Shown here piece after piece: positions 26,847 through 35,323 of a DNA stretch of 64,000 nucleotides. This DNA is from Acuticoccus yangtzensis (lineage in GTDB: Bacteria; Pseudomonadota; Alphaproteobacteria; Rhizobiales; Amorphaceae). The stretch is from the NCBI RefSeq assembly GCF_001927245.1, contig NZ_MJUX01000007.1, positions 186,001-250,000 on the forward strand. Reading direction: 5' to 3'. Each line of letters opens with the position of its first letter. Position 1 is the stretch's first letter. The notes beneath the pieces are model-generated. The model saw only the letters and a list, made by a program, of their open reading frames with translations. It did not search any database and was not told the DNA's origin. Both the position numbers and the translations under genes were made by a program.

Positions 26847-28175
26847 ATGACCACCGCCCCCACGACCACCTTCGAAGACCTCGTCCCCTCCGCCCCTGAA
26901 GGCCGCTTCGACGGCATCACCCGCGCCTACTCCCCCGAGGAAGTCCTGCGCCTGCGCGGCTCCGTCGACGTCAAGCATACGCTCGCCGAACGCGGCGCAA
27001 ACCGTCTCTGGAACGACCTTCATTCGGAAGATTTCGTCAACTCGCTCGGCGCCCTCTCCGGCAACCAGGCGGTGCAGCAGGTCAAGGCGGGGCTGAAGGC
27101 GATCTATCTGTCCGGCTGGCAGGTCGCCGCCGACGCCAACACCGCGGGGCAGATTTACCCCGACCAGTCGCTCTATCCCGCCAACGCGGGGCCCGAGCTC
27201 GCCAAGCGGATCAACAACGCGCTGCGCCGCGCCGACCAGATCGAGTACCTGGAAGGCCGCGTCACCCGCGACTGGTTCGCCCCCATCGTCGCCGACGCGG
27301 AAGCCGGGTTCGGCGGCCCGCTCAACTGCTACGAGATCATGCGCGCCTACATCGAGGCGGGCGCCGCGGGCGTCCACTTCGAGGACCAGTTGGCGTCCGA
27401 GAAGAAGTGCGGCCACCTCGGCGGCAAGGTGCTGATCCCCACCAAAGCGCACGAGCGCAACCTGTCGGCCGCCCGCCTCGCCGCGGACGTCGCCGGGGTG
27501 CCGACCTTCATCATGGCCCGCACGGACGCCGAATCGGCCCGCCTCATCACCTCGGACATCGACGAGCGGGACCACGAGTTCATCGACTTCGACGCCGGCC
27601 GCACGCCGGAAGGATTCTTCCGCCTGAAGCCCGGCATGGGCCTCGCCCACTGCATCAAGCGCGGCCTCTCCTTCGCCGACAAGGCGGATCTCCTGTGGTG
27701 GGAAACCTCCAAGCCGGACCTCGAAGGGGCGCGCAAGTTCGCCGAGGCGATCCACGCCAAGTTCCCCGGCAAGATGCTCGCCTACAACTGCTCGCCCTCG
27801 TTCAACTGGCTCGCCAACCTCGACAAGGACACGATCGAGACCTTCCAGCGCGAGATCGCGAAGATGGGCTACAAGTTCCAGTTCGTGACGCTCGCCGGCT
27901 ACCACGCCCTCAACCACTCGATGTTCGAGCTGGCGCGCGGCTACGCCTCCCGGGGCATGGGCGCCTACTCCGAGCTGCAGCAGGCCGAATTCGACTCCGA
28001 GAAGAACGGCTACACCGCCACGCGCCACCAGCGCGAAGCCGGCACCGGCTACTTCGACCTCGTGTCGATGACCCTGTCGGGCGGCCAGTCCTCCACCACG
28101 GCCATGGGCGAGTCCACCGAGTCCGACCAGTTCAAGAAGGCCGCCAACGACGCCATGCGCACCGCCGCCGAATAG
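26847..28175 (+). CDS. aceA: Isocitrate lyase
   Basis: A 442-residue enzyme splitting isocitrate into glyoxylate and succinate, the first step of the glyoxylate shunt. The catalytic [10 protein letters not shown] loop is intact ([14 protein letters not shown]), preceded by the metal-binding [11 protein letters not shown] segment and followed by [12 protein letters not shown]. The length fits the short bacterial type. The ATG at 26847 ([12 protein letters not shown]) has CAGGA upstream; an in-frame ATG at 26775 would add 24 unconserved residues. No malate synthase gene is in the window. It is expressed divergently from the ScfR-like regulator and followed 58 bp later by a small unknown gene. 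Confidence 0.96.
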   Translation: MTTAPTTTFEDLVPSAPEGRFDGITRAYSPEEVLRLRGSVDVKHTLAERGANRLWNDLHSEDFVNSLGALSGNQAVQQVKAGLKAIYLSGWQVAADANTAGQIYPDQSLYPANAGPELAKRINNALRRADQIEYLEGRVTRDWFAPIVADAEAGFGGPLNCYEIMRAYIEAGAAGVHFEDQLASEKKCGHLGGKVLIPTKAHERNLSAARLAADVAGVPTFIMARTDAESARLITSDIDERDHEFIDFDAGRTPEGFFRLKPGMGLAHCIKRGLSFADKADLLWWETSKPDLEGARKFAEAIHAKFPGKMLAYNCSPSFNWLANLDKDTIETFQREIAKMGYKFQFVTLAGYHALNHSMFELARGYASRGMGAYSELQQAEFDSEKNGYTATRHQREAGTGYFDLVSMTLSGGQSSTTAMGESTESDQFKKAANDAMRTAAE

Positions 28176-28233
28176 GCCGCGCCGCAGCGGGGCCGCCCGG
28201 CCCCGCACCCATCCCACGAAAGGAGACAGTTCC

Positions 28234-28593
28234 ATGACCATCATCGCCAGCAACATCGAAACCGCCACCCCGATCGACGCCGTGCGCGCCATGCCGCGCT
28301 CCGTCACCGGCTTCCACGTCGTCATCGAGACGGACATGGAGCTGGAAAACGTCCGCGCCTCCCTCGAAGGGATCGCCGAGCAGTCGGCCTTCTATCTGGC
28401 ATCCATCGAGGAGTGCTGCCGCGGCACGGCCTCGAAGGGCCGTGAGCTTTGCGCCGAGTTCACCCTCGCCGCCAGCCGCGGCACCGTCGGCGACCCGCAG
28501 ATCTTCGCGATCCTGCGCGACATCGCCTCCCGCCACCGCTGGAACCAGATGGAGAAGCGGTTGGCCCACGCGCCGCGCGGCTCGCACCTCTGA
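28234..28593 (+). CDS. Conserved-looking 119-residue protein of unknown function downstream of aceA
   Basis: I do not recognise the family. The gene starts 58 bp after aceA with a very good Shine-Dalgarno (AAAGGAG, 9-10 bases before the ATG), shares aceA base composition and ends 33 bp before a terminator, so it is very likely a real second cistron of aceA. The protein is soluble, acidic in the middle (ETDMELENVRASLEGIAEQS), has adjacent cysteines in SIEECCRG and a basic C-terminus. No signal peptide or membrane segment. It may serve glyoxylate metabolism, but only position supports that. Confidence 0.8.
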   Translation: MTIIASNIETATPIDAVRAMPRSVTGFHVVIETDMELENVRASLEGIAEQSAFYLASIEECCRGTASKGRELCAEFTLAASRGTVGDPQIFAILRDIASRHRWNQMEKRLAHAPRGSHL

Positions 28594-28626
28594 GCGAGCC
28601 CCGCACCTTATCGTCCACCGGCACTG

Positions 28627-28654
28627 GGCGCCCTCTCGGGGGCGCCATTTTTTT
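28627..28654 (+). terminator. Intrinsic terminator of the aceA unit
   Basis: GGCGCCC (28627-28633) pairs with GGGCGCC (28640-28646) around TCTCGG, followed by A and seven T (28648-28654). It closes the aceA-ORF119 transcript on the plus strand, 33 bp after the stop, and stands before the convergent enolase-superfamily gene. Confidence 0.85.
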
Positions 28655-28728
28655 GGGGGGCGGCGGCGCGCTCGGGCGTTCACTACGGAACAGGGTCGTC
28701 GCGTGCCGTTCGGAGCGAAGGCAGCGCC

Positions 28729-29889
28729 TCAGTGCAGGCGGTATTTCGCGAGGACGTCCGGGTTGGGCTCGACGCCGTGGCCGGGACGGTCCGGGATCGT
28801 CACGCGGCCCGTCGCCGCCACCTGCTCGCGCACCTGGAGGCTTTCGAGGGAGAGGTCGGACATGAAGGCGTTGTGGGTGGTGTCGAACTCCAGCATCGGC
28901 TCGTCCGGGAAGAGGCCGCCCGGCAGCGGCGGCTGCGCGGCGAGGAGCTGCAGGTTCGTGGCGATGGACACCGCCGAGCCCCAGACGTGGTTGATCACCG
29001 GGATGAAGTGCGTCTGACACAGCGTCAGCACCTTCATGAATTCGGAGATGCCGCCGAGCCCGCACACCTCCGGCTGCGCAATCGACACGCACCGCCCCTC
29101 CAACAGGCGCCGCCAGCCCCAGCGGGTGAATTCGGCCTCACCGCCGGCGATGTTCACCTTCAGCGATCGGCGCAGCTCGGCATAACCCTCCAGGTCCTCC
29201 GGGGCCACCGGCTCTTCGAACCAGTAGACGCCGAGGTCCTCCAGCGCGCGGCCGACCGCCATCGCCTGGGTGACGTGGTAGCCGTGGTTGGCGTCCACCA
29301 TCAGCCGCGTCTCGTCCTTCAGCGCGCGGCGCACCGCCTCGACCAGGCGGATGTCCTCCGCGACGCCGAGGCCGACCTTCATCTTGGTCGCCCTGAAGCC
29401 CGCCGCCTCGATCGCCGCCGCCTCGCCCGCAAACCGCGCCTCGAGCCTGGTGCGGTCGGGCCGCAGCATCATGCCGTAGCCGTAGACCGGCACGCTGTCG
29501 CGGTAGCGCGCGCCCATCAGCCGGGCGATGGACAGGCCGGCCGCCTTGCCGGCCAGGTCCCACAGCGCGATGTCGACCCCGGACAGCGCCTGGAGCGGCA
29601 TGCCCTTCTGGCCATGGTCGCGCAGGAGGTTGTAGACCTCGTGCCACAGCACCTCGCGCTGCACCGGATCGCGGCCGATGATGAGCGGCGCGATCACCTG
29701 CTCCACGATGGTCTGATTGCCCACGGCCACCGCGCCGGGGCCGAAGCACTCGCCCCAGCCGGTCAGACCCGCGTCGGTCTCGATCTCGACCAGATGGGCC
29801 GAGCGGCGGGCGTACCATTGCTGCGAATAGCCCAGAGTCTCGGGCAGGTCATAACCCAGCCTGTGGCTGCGCACGGCGGTGATCTTCAT
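28729..29889 (-). CDS. Mandelate racemase/muconate lactonizing enzyme family protein
   Basis: Enolase-superfamily member of 386 residues. The N-terminal capping domain (about 1-125) is followed by a barrel with the Lys-x-Lys acid/base motif in RATKMKVGLGVAEDI, metal ligands in LMVDANHGY (Asp), YWFEEPVAPED (Glu) and NIAGGEAEFTRWG (Glu), and a His in PVINHVWGSAVSIATNLQL that may be the opposite-face base of the mandelate racemase subgroup. Such proteins usually dehydrate sugar acids or epimerise. The substrate cannot be told. It is convergent with the aceA unit; a short gap separates it from the upstream GNAT gene on the same strand. Confidence 0.9.
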   Translation of the reverse strand: MKITAVRSHRLGYDLPETLGYSQQWYARRSAHLVEIETDAGLTGWGECFGPGAVAVGNQTIVEQVIAPLIIGRDPVQREVLWHEVYNLLRDHGQKGMPLQALSGVDIALWDLAGKAAGLSIARLMGARYRDSVPVYGYGMMLRPDRTRLEARFAGEAAAIEAAGFRATKMKVGLGVAEDIRLVEAVRRALKDETRLMVDANHGYHVTQAMAVGRALEDLGVYWFEEPVAPEDLEGYAELRRSLKVNIAGGEAEFTRWGWRRLLEGRCVSIAQPEVCGLGGISEFMKVLTLCQTHFIPVINHVWGSAVSIATNLQLLAAQPPLPGGLFPDEPMLEFDTTHNAFMSDLSLESLQVREQVAATGRVTIPDRPGHGVEPNPDVLAKYRLH

Positions 29890-29955
29890 GGCGTCTCCTC
29901 GCGGCCCGTTCTGTCGCGGGCCATGGGAGAAACGCGCACTGCGCGGCCGCCGAAG

Positions 29956-30462
29956 TCAAGCCGACGGTGAAACCGGACGCTCCATCATCCGCACCGTCTT
30001 GCCGGATTCGGCGTTGAGACGATCCAGAAGCACGTTGAAGCCGGACGCCGCGTGGAACGCCATCGAGCCCGCATTGGGCGGTTCCACGTTCACCTCGGCG
30101 CACACCCGCGGGCGGCCGAGTGCGGCGGCGCGCGCGGCGGTGTCGTCATAAAGGGCGCGGCCGATGCCGAGGCCGCGGGCCTCCGGCGCCACCACGATGC
30201 GATCGACATAGAGGAAGGCGTCGAACCGGCCCGAGAACCAGGCGTAGTTCATGCTGGGATAGGGCTGCCCCTCCGGCAGCGTCAGGACGAGACCGGCGAC
30301 GGCCCCCTCCGCGCGCACGATCCGCAGCGCGCCCATCGCGGCGATGGCGGCCATCTCCTCCGCCGACAGCGCGTTGACGTTGGGGACCGCGGCGTTGTTC
30401 AGCGCCGCGATCGCCTCCATGTCCTCCGGCCGCGCGTCCTCGACCGAAAGCCGCGCCGTCAC
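29956..30462 (-). CDS. GNAT family N-acetyltransferase
   Basis: A 168-residue acetyltransferase with the acetyl-CoA pyrophosphate-binding motif A in VDRIVVAPEARGLGIGRALYDD and motif B in VNVEPPNAGSMAFHAASGF. I place the start at the GTG at 30462 (VTARLSVEDARPED), which overlaps the carA stop by 4 bases (GTGA); the frame is open to an ATG at 30600 inside carA, but those residues are compositionally out-of-frame carA sequence. The coupling to carA is by position only; the acceptor substrate is unknown. The sequence near the N-terminus (EAIAALNNAAVPNVN) recalls a GNAT subgroup often stored as uncharacterised. Confidence 0.85.
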   Translation of the reverse strand: MTARLSVEDARPEDMEAIAALNNAAVPNVNALSAEEMAAIAAMGALRIVRAEGAVAGLVLTLPEGQPYPSMNYAWFSGRFDAFLYVDRIVVAPEARGLGIGRALYDDTAARAAALGRPRVCAEVNVEPPNAGSMAFHAASGFNVLLDRLNAESGKTVRMMERPVSPSA

Positions 30463-31640
30463 AGCGCCGTCTCGGCCTTGGTCTCGGCGATCATCGCCAG
30501 GAAGCGGTCGAACAGGTTGTAGCTGTCGTGCGGACCGGGCGAGGCTTCCGGGTGATACTGCACCGAGAAGGCCGGCCGGTCGGTCAGCGCGAGGCCGCAA
30601 TTGGACCCGTCGAACAGCGAGCGATGGGTCTCGCGCGCATTCTTCGGCAAGCTCGCCGCGTCCACCGTGAAGCCGTGGTTCATCGACACGATGGAGACCG
30701 CCCCGGTGTCCACGTCGAGCACCGGGTGGTTGGCGCCGTGGTGGCCGTGGCTCATCTTCTTCGTCCGCGCGCCGATGGCGTGGGCCAGAAGCTGATGGCC
30801 GAGGCAGATGCCGAAGGTCGGAATGCGCCGGTCGATCAAGGTCGTCAGCGTCTCGCCGATGATCTTGCCCGTCGCGCCCGGATCGCCGGGGCCGTTCGAC
30901 AGGAAGAGGCCGTCCGGCTGCAGCGCCAGAACCTCCTCCGGGGTGGCATTCGCCGGAACGACGGTGACGTTGGCGCCCCGCTCGGCCAGAAGGCGAAGGA
31001 TGTTGCCCTTGATGCCGTAGTCGAAGGCGACGACGCGCGGGCCTCCCCCCTTAACCTCGGCATAAAAGCCCGGCCAGGTCCACGCTCCGCCCAGCCAGGG
31101 GGCCGAGGCGCGGGTGGACACGGTGGTGGCGAGCTCCGCCCCGTCCATGTTCGGTGCGGCTCTGGCGGCCGCGATCAGCTCCGCCTCGTCGAACACGCCG
31201 TCGGGATTGTGGGCGATCGCCGCGTTGATCATCCCGCCTTCGCGGATGTGCGACGTCAGCGCGCGCGTGTCGACGCCGGTGATGGCGACGATGCCGCGCC
31301 GTTCCAGCCACGCATCGAACCCTTCCACGGCGCGCCAGCTTTGCGGCCGGGTGATCGGCGCGCGCAGGACGCAGCCCTGGGCCGCGCTGTTCGCCTCGGC
31401 CGCAACCGTCTCGATGTCGTCCTCGTTGGCGCCGACATTGCCGATGTGCGGGAAGGTGAAGGTGACGATCTGCCCCGCATAGGAGGGATCGGTCAGGATC
31501 TCCTGATAGCCCGTCATCGCCGTGTTGAAACACACTTCGCCGACTGCGGTGCCGACTGCGCCCGCGCCCATGCCACGCAGCACCAGCCCATCGGCCAGCG
31601 CGAGGCACGCCGTCGGCTTCGGTTCGACCCAACCGTCCAT
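30459..31640 (-). CDS. carA: Carbamoyl-phosphate synthase small (glutaminase) subunit
   Basis: A 393-residue subunit that hydrolyses glutamine and feeds ammonia to CarB for arginine and pyrimidine synthesis. The N-terminal CPSase domain shows GEVCFNTAMTGYQEILTDPS and IVTFTFPHIGNVGANEDD; the class I amidotransferase triad lies in FGICLGHQLLAHAIG (Cys) and QYHPEASPGPHDS (His, Glu). carB is not in the window. It is divergent from yqeY, an arrangement common in Alphaproteobacteria, with 313 bp between them. Confidence 0.96.
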   Translation of the reverse strand: MDGWVEPKPTACLALADGLVLRGMGAGAVGTAVGEVCFNTAMTGYQEILTDPSYAGQIVTFTFPHIGNVGANEDDIETVAAEANSAAQGCVLRAPITRPQSWRAVEGFDAWLERRGIVAITGVDTRALTSHIREGGMINAAIAHNPDGVFDEAELIAAARAAPNMDGAELATTVSTRASAPWLGGAWTWPGFYAEVKGGGPRVVAFDYGIKGNILRLLAERGANVTVVPANATPEEVLALQPDGLFLSNGPGDPGATGKIIGETLTTLIDRRIPTFGICLGHQLLAHAIGARTKKMSHGHHGANHPVLDVDTGAVSIVSMNHGFTVDAASLPKNARETHRSLFDGSNCGLALTDRPAFSVQYHPEASPGPHDSYNLFDRFLAMIAETKAETAL

Positions 31641-31953
31641 TCAAACTGTCCCTGTTATCGTTCCACAGGCATGTAAACAGGGCCGAGGCCGTTGAACACC
31701 CCGCCTCGTCGCGCGTTTTATCCCTGCCGCGACGAGAACCATGAACAAATGGTAAAGCAGGGTTGGCAAAATGGGAAAATTCGCCATTTTAGGCAGCTAC
31801 ACGCAAGGAAGACATGTGATGGCTGTGCCCAGGCGTGGGGTCTCCCGTGCCGAGGCATAGGCGACATAAACATATTGCGTCCTTGGCGATGTTGTTCAAG
31901 GGTGTTAAGCGCCAGAAGCGGACCGCGTCTGTGTCAGCAGGGTGTGATCGATC
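31641..31953. other. Divergent carA/yqeY intergenic region
   Basis: This 313-bp stretch carries no supported gene; short open frames have no start context or family likeness. It must hold promoters for carA (leftward) and yqeY (rightward). Its middle (about 31741-31800) is AT-richer than its surroundings. I find no convincing -35/-10 pair, operator or pyrimidine/arginine leader by eye. Confidence 0.6.
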
Positions 31954-32409
31954 ATGAACGTAAGAGAGCAACTGCATACGGCTGTGAAAACTGCTGGAAC
32001 CGATGAAGATCGGCGCCGGCTGTGTACACTGCGCCTGATGCAGACCGCGATCCGAGATCGCGATCAGGCCCACTGTGTGGGCAACGGCGAGAAGATTTCT
32101 CAGTCCGAAATCGCGGCTCTTCTCACCAAGATGATCAAACAGCGTGAGGAGCAGATCGCCGCGGACCGAAAGTCCGGCGATCTTGAAGCGGTCCGCCAGA
32201 CGAAGGCGGAGATCGACACCATCCGCGAGTTCATGCCGCCGCTGATGGACGAGCCAACCTTGCGCTCAGCTTGCGCGCAAGTGGTGAACGATATCGGCGC
32301 CGCTGGCCTGCGCGACGTGGGCCGCACTATCACCGCGCTGAAGAAACGCTACCCGGACCAGCTCGATATCGGCCGCGCCAGCAATCTGGTGAAGGGCATG
32401 CTGCGCTGA
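31954..32409 (+). CDS. yqeY: GatB/YqeY domain protein
   Basis: A 151-residue soluble protein of the YqeY family, related to the tail domain of GatB, the tRNA-amidotransferase subunit that binds tRNA. Characteristic segments are RRLCTLRLMQTAIRDRD, LLTKMIKQREEQIAADRKSG and FMPPLMDEPTLRSACAQVV. Full length for the family. The divergence from carA is the usual alphaproteobacterial order, but dnaG, which frequently follows, is absent and a convergent histidine kinase gene comes next. Precise function of the family is unsettled. Confidence 0.93.
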   Translation: MNVREQLHTAVKTAGTDEDRRRLCTLRLMQTAIRDRDQAHCVGNGEKISQSEIAALLTKMIKQREEQIAADRKSGDLEAVRQTKAEIDTIREFMPPLMDEPTLRSACAQVVNDIGAAGLRDVGRTITALKKRYPDQLDIGRASNLVKGMLR

Positions 32410-32657
32410 GACGCCGCTCGGCCCGCCTACTCGCCGCCCCGGTCCAATCTTCAAAACGACACAATCGGCCTCCCCTCAGCCCGCTGAACCACTGAACCGC
32501 GGCCACTGTCCGGCGAGGCGAACGGCTCCGCGACCGGCCGTGGCATCACGTCGTGGCCCCTGCTGCGGGCGTCCGTCCGTGGGAGTGCCTGAGCTGCACC
32601 GCGTCCCGCGGCTGATGGCGGGTGCGTCCCGCCGGTCCGCCGAGGCGCTGCGGACGC

Positions 32658-33764
32658 TCACGCCACGAAGCGCAGGACCCAGTCGGTCCCGCTTGCGGCG
32701 TCCCTGCTGTGCAGCGTGCCGCCCAACTGCATCACCAGCGCCTTGATGATGGTACCGCCCGAGCCGTGGCTTCCGCGCCGGGCGGTCGTGCTCGCCGCCT
32801 CCGCGCCGATGCCGTCGTCGCGGACCGCCATCTCGCACCACCCGTCCGCACCGCGCACTAGGCTCACCTCCACCGTGCCCTGCCGGTCCGCCGGGAAGCC
32901 GTGCTTCAGCGCGTTGGTGATGAGCTCGTTGGCGATCAGCGCCAGAGGCGAGCCGATCGCCACGGGAACCGACACTTCGTCGAGCCGGCAGTCGATCCTT
33001 ACATTCGGCGGGGCCAGCGCCTCGCCGAGGCCCTCGCATACGCGGCGCAACAAGTCGTCGGCCCGCAAGGAGGAGGTCTCGCGCCGGGCGTCCAACACGT
33101 CGTGCATCGCCGCGATCGACATGAGCCGCCGCTCGAAGCCGGAAATCTCCTCGTCCGCCCCCTGGTCCTGAACGTTGCGGCGCGCATTGCGCACCAGCGA
33201 CATGAGGAGGGCGAGGTTGTTCTTGACGCGGTGGACCAACTCGCGCTGCGGGTCCATCTCAGCCGCCGCGAGCCTGTCCGGTTTTTCCACAACCAGCGGC
33301 TCCGCCTTCTGACCGGGCATGTCGCTGGTGATGAGGATGTGGCGCGCGGACGCGACGGGAGGCCGGTTCACCGCCATCGGCCGGCCGCGCAGGTTCAGCG
33401 TCCGGTTGTCGCCGTTGGCTTTGCGGGTGAGGCTGAAGCTGCGCCAGTCGGTGGCCGCGGCGATTGCCGTCAGCATGTCGTGCACGGCGTCGGCGTCTTC
33501 GGCCCACAGCTCGGCGAAGGAGGACGTGACGATGTTGCCGCCGATCGTCTGACGGGCCCAGTCGTTGGCGTAGGTCACGTGATCGTCTTCGCTCACGACC
33601 ACCACCGCGACGTCGATCTCCTTCAGAATATCGAACGAAAGGTCGCCCGGTACCGGAAGCGCCGATCGGGCGCGCATCGGCGCCGCGGCGCCGCGCGCGC
33701 TGCGGGGGATCTCGTGAGCGCTCGGAAACTCGTGGGCGAGGGGATGGATGGTTGCGCTGCTCAT
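32658..33764 (-). CDS. PAS-containing HisKA_2 sensor histidine kinase
   Basis: A 368-residue soluble kinase. After a flexible start, a PAS-like domain spans about 40-145 (EIDVAVVVVSEDDHVTYAND), then the HisKA_2 phospho-acceptor box in ELVHRVKNNLALLMSLVRNA, and a HATPase with N box LIANELITNALKHGF, G1 VRDDGIGAEA and G2 HGSGGTIIKALVMQLGG. The absence of the Trp-x-Glu motif favours HisKA_2 over HWE. No membrane segment is seen, so it senses a cytosolic cue. I chose the ATG at 33764 (MSSATIHPLAHEF); the frame is open to 33989 but that part is Arg/Pro-rich and unlike the family. No response regulator is adjacent. It converges with yqeY. Confidence 0.88.
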   Translation of the reverse strand: MSSATIHPLAHEFPSAHEIPRSARGAAAPMRARSALPVPGDLSFDILKEIDVAVVVVSEDDHVTYANDWARQTIGGNIVTSSFAELWAEDADAVHDMLTAIAAATDWRSFSLTRKANGDNRTLNLRGRPMAVNRPPVASARHILITSDMPGQKAEPLVVEKPDRLAAAEMDPQRELVHRVKNNLALLMSLVRNARRNVQDQGADEEISGFERRLMSIAAMHDVLDARRETSSLRADDLLRRVCEGLGEALAPPNVRIDCRLDEVSVPVAIGSPLALIANELITNALKHGFPADRQGTVEVSLVRGADGWCEMAVRDDGIGAEAASTTARRGSHGSGGTIIKALVMQLGGTLHSRDAASGTDWVLRFVA

Positions 33765-34142
33765 CGTGCCATCCACCGCACGCGCGGGGGCACGGCGGCG
33801 CGGCCCACGGCAGGACACGGGCCCTCTCCCGCACGACGGATCGCAGCACTCGAGGAGCGCGAGGAATGGCATGTTGGCACGAATGCGGACATGGTACGCT
33901 GTCCTACTCACCGGACGGCCCACCATCGGACCGCTTTGAGACACAGGCACCGCGGCCGCAACAGGGACCGCCGTACCACCGGCATTCACATCGCCGGCTC
34001 TTCATTCCTAACAATCCAGGCTGTATCGGGGCTGTGAGGGACCTGGAAACCGGATCGAAATTGCCGATGCGATGCGCCGCATTGCCGATCGGTCATGTGA
34101 CAAGGCATCGCTAAAAGCCCATTGATCGCCATGGAGGTGCAC
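33765..34142. other. Intergenic region between divergent kinase and DUF3299 genes
   Basis: A 378-bp divergent promoter region without a supported gene. The only structure noticed is a direct repeat of ATTGCCGAT at 34060-34068 and 34081-34089, 21 bp apart (two helical turns), about 55-80 bp before the DUF3299 start. I see no clear GGAAC-N-CGTT EcfG-type promoter. Confidence 0.45.
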
Positions 34143-34868
34143 ATGGTCGGTGTTATCGTCAGGCTTTCAATCGTCGCCTTCATCGCCGTCGGCGCGGTGG
34201 CGGGTGCGCTCTATCTGCGCTCTTCTTCCGGCGGCATTCCCGCTCCAGGGCAGATGATCGGGGCCGATGGACAGGTCATCGCCGACGACGCGGGCTTTGC
34301 TCCCGTGCCCGGCTTCAACAACGACGGGACGGCACCGCACGAGCTGATCAGCTACGACCTTCCCGAGCCGACCGTCACGCCGCCATTGTCCGCCGGAGCC
34401 GAAGCGCTGAGCTTCCGCGATCTCTGGGCCGATGGGGAATTTAAGCTCGACGCTCCTGCGGGCGACCGCGTCGGTACGCCGTCCGAAAGCACCTTCGAAG
34501 AAGGCGTCACGGCCGAAGACATGATGAATTTCTTCCTCGACATGTCAGACATGCGGTCGATGCAGGCGATGGTCGGCAGCGTGCGCGGCGAGTTGGACGG
34601 CAAGCGCGTCCGCCTCGCCGGCTACACCAGCCCCGTCGGGTTCGAGCAGGACGAGAAGCACTTCCTTCTCGTCCCCGTTCTGGGCGCGTGCATCCACGTG
34701 CCCCCGCCGCCGCCGAACCAGATCGTCTATGTGGACAGCAAGGAGCTGGCGCCGCCGGTCGGCGACATGGTGTGGGTGACGGGCACGCTGCGCGCCACGC
34801 CGGTCGCCACCATCCTCGCCGACGTCGGCTACCGGCTGGAAGACGTCACCGTCGAGGCCTACCGCTGA
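34143..34868 (+). CDS. DUF3299 domain protein, membrane-anchored
   Basis: A 241-residue protein with one N-terminal hydrophobic helix (about 3-25, VIVRLSIVAFIAVGAVAGALYL), so exported or anchored with the rest in the periplasm. The C-terminal half carries the DUF3299 hallmark FLLVPVLGACIHVPPPPPNQ followed by IVYVDSKE and a beta-rich VWVTGTLRATPV segment. The family often occurs with ABC-type export systems, but no such genes are here. The ATG at 34143 has GGAGGT 6-7 bases upstream and is better than the ATG at 34122. Confidence 0.87.
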   Translation: MVGVIVRLSIVAFIAVGAVAGALYLRSSSGGIPAPGQMIGADGQVIADDAGFAPVPGFNNDGTAPHELISYDLPEPTVTPPLSAGAEALSFRDLWADGEFKLDAPAGDRVGTPSESTFEEGVTAEDMMNFFLDMSDMRSMQAMVGSVRGELDGKRVRLAGYTSPVGFEQDEKHFLLVPVLGACIHVPPPPPNQIVYVDSKELAPPVGDMVWVTGTLRATPVATILADVGYRLEDVTVEAYR

Positions 34869-34953
34869 GCGGGGTCGAGCCATAGGCATTTCGCCGCTTG
34901 TCAGCGCCGCACCGCTTCACGATCCTCCGACGCAACAAGATCGGAGGACGCCC

Positions 34954-35238
34954 ATGCTGAAAATCATCGCCATCTTCACCGCCAAGGAGGGTCACGAAGA
35001 GGCCCTCTTCGCCTCGCTCGCCAAGCTGATCGAGCCGACGCGCGCCGAAGCGGGCTGCTTCCACTACGACCTCTACCGTGACCCCTCCGCCCCCGGCCGC
35101 TTCGTGTTCGACGAATCGTGGGAGAGCGAGGCGCACCTCGAAGCGCATCGGCAGACGCCGCACCTCACCGGCATGCGCAACGACACGAAGGACATCCTCG
35201 CCTCGCGCCAGGTGTATGTCCTAGAGCGCGCGGCCTAG
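34954..35238 (+). CDS. Antibiotic biosynthesis monooxygenase (ABM) family, putative quinol monooxygenase
   Basis: A 94-residue single-domain protein of the dimeric ferredoxin-like ABM fold: MLKIIAIFTAKEGHEEALFASL, RAEAGCFHYDLYRDPSAPGRF and FDESWESEAHLEAHRQTPHL show the usual strands and the conserved Glu/His pocket (YgiN-like). Members oxidise quinols or act on small aromatics without cofactors. The ATG follows GGAGGACGCCC closely. It is expressed on the same strand as the DUF3299 gene (85 bp apart), and the downstream M20 gene is 85 bp away. Confidence 0.85.
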   Translation: MLKIIAIFTAKEGHEEALFASLAKLIEPTRAEAGCFHYDLYRDPSAPGRFVFDESWESEAHLEAHRQTPHLTGMRNDTKDILASRQVYVLERAA

Positions 35239-35323
35239 CCAGCCGGCCGGCCGGCCGTCGCCCCATCGACAGGTGGCGGCGACGGTGTCAGCCTTCCCTC
35301 CCCGGCATGTCGCGAGCTTCGTC

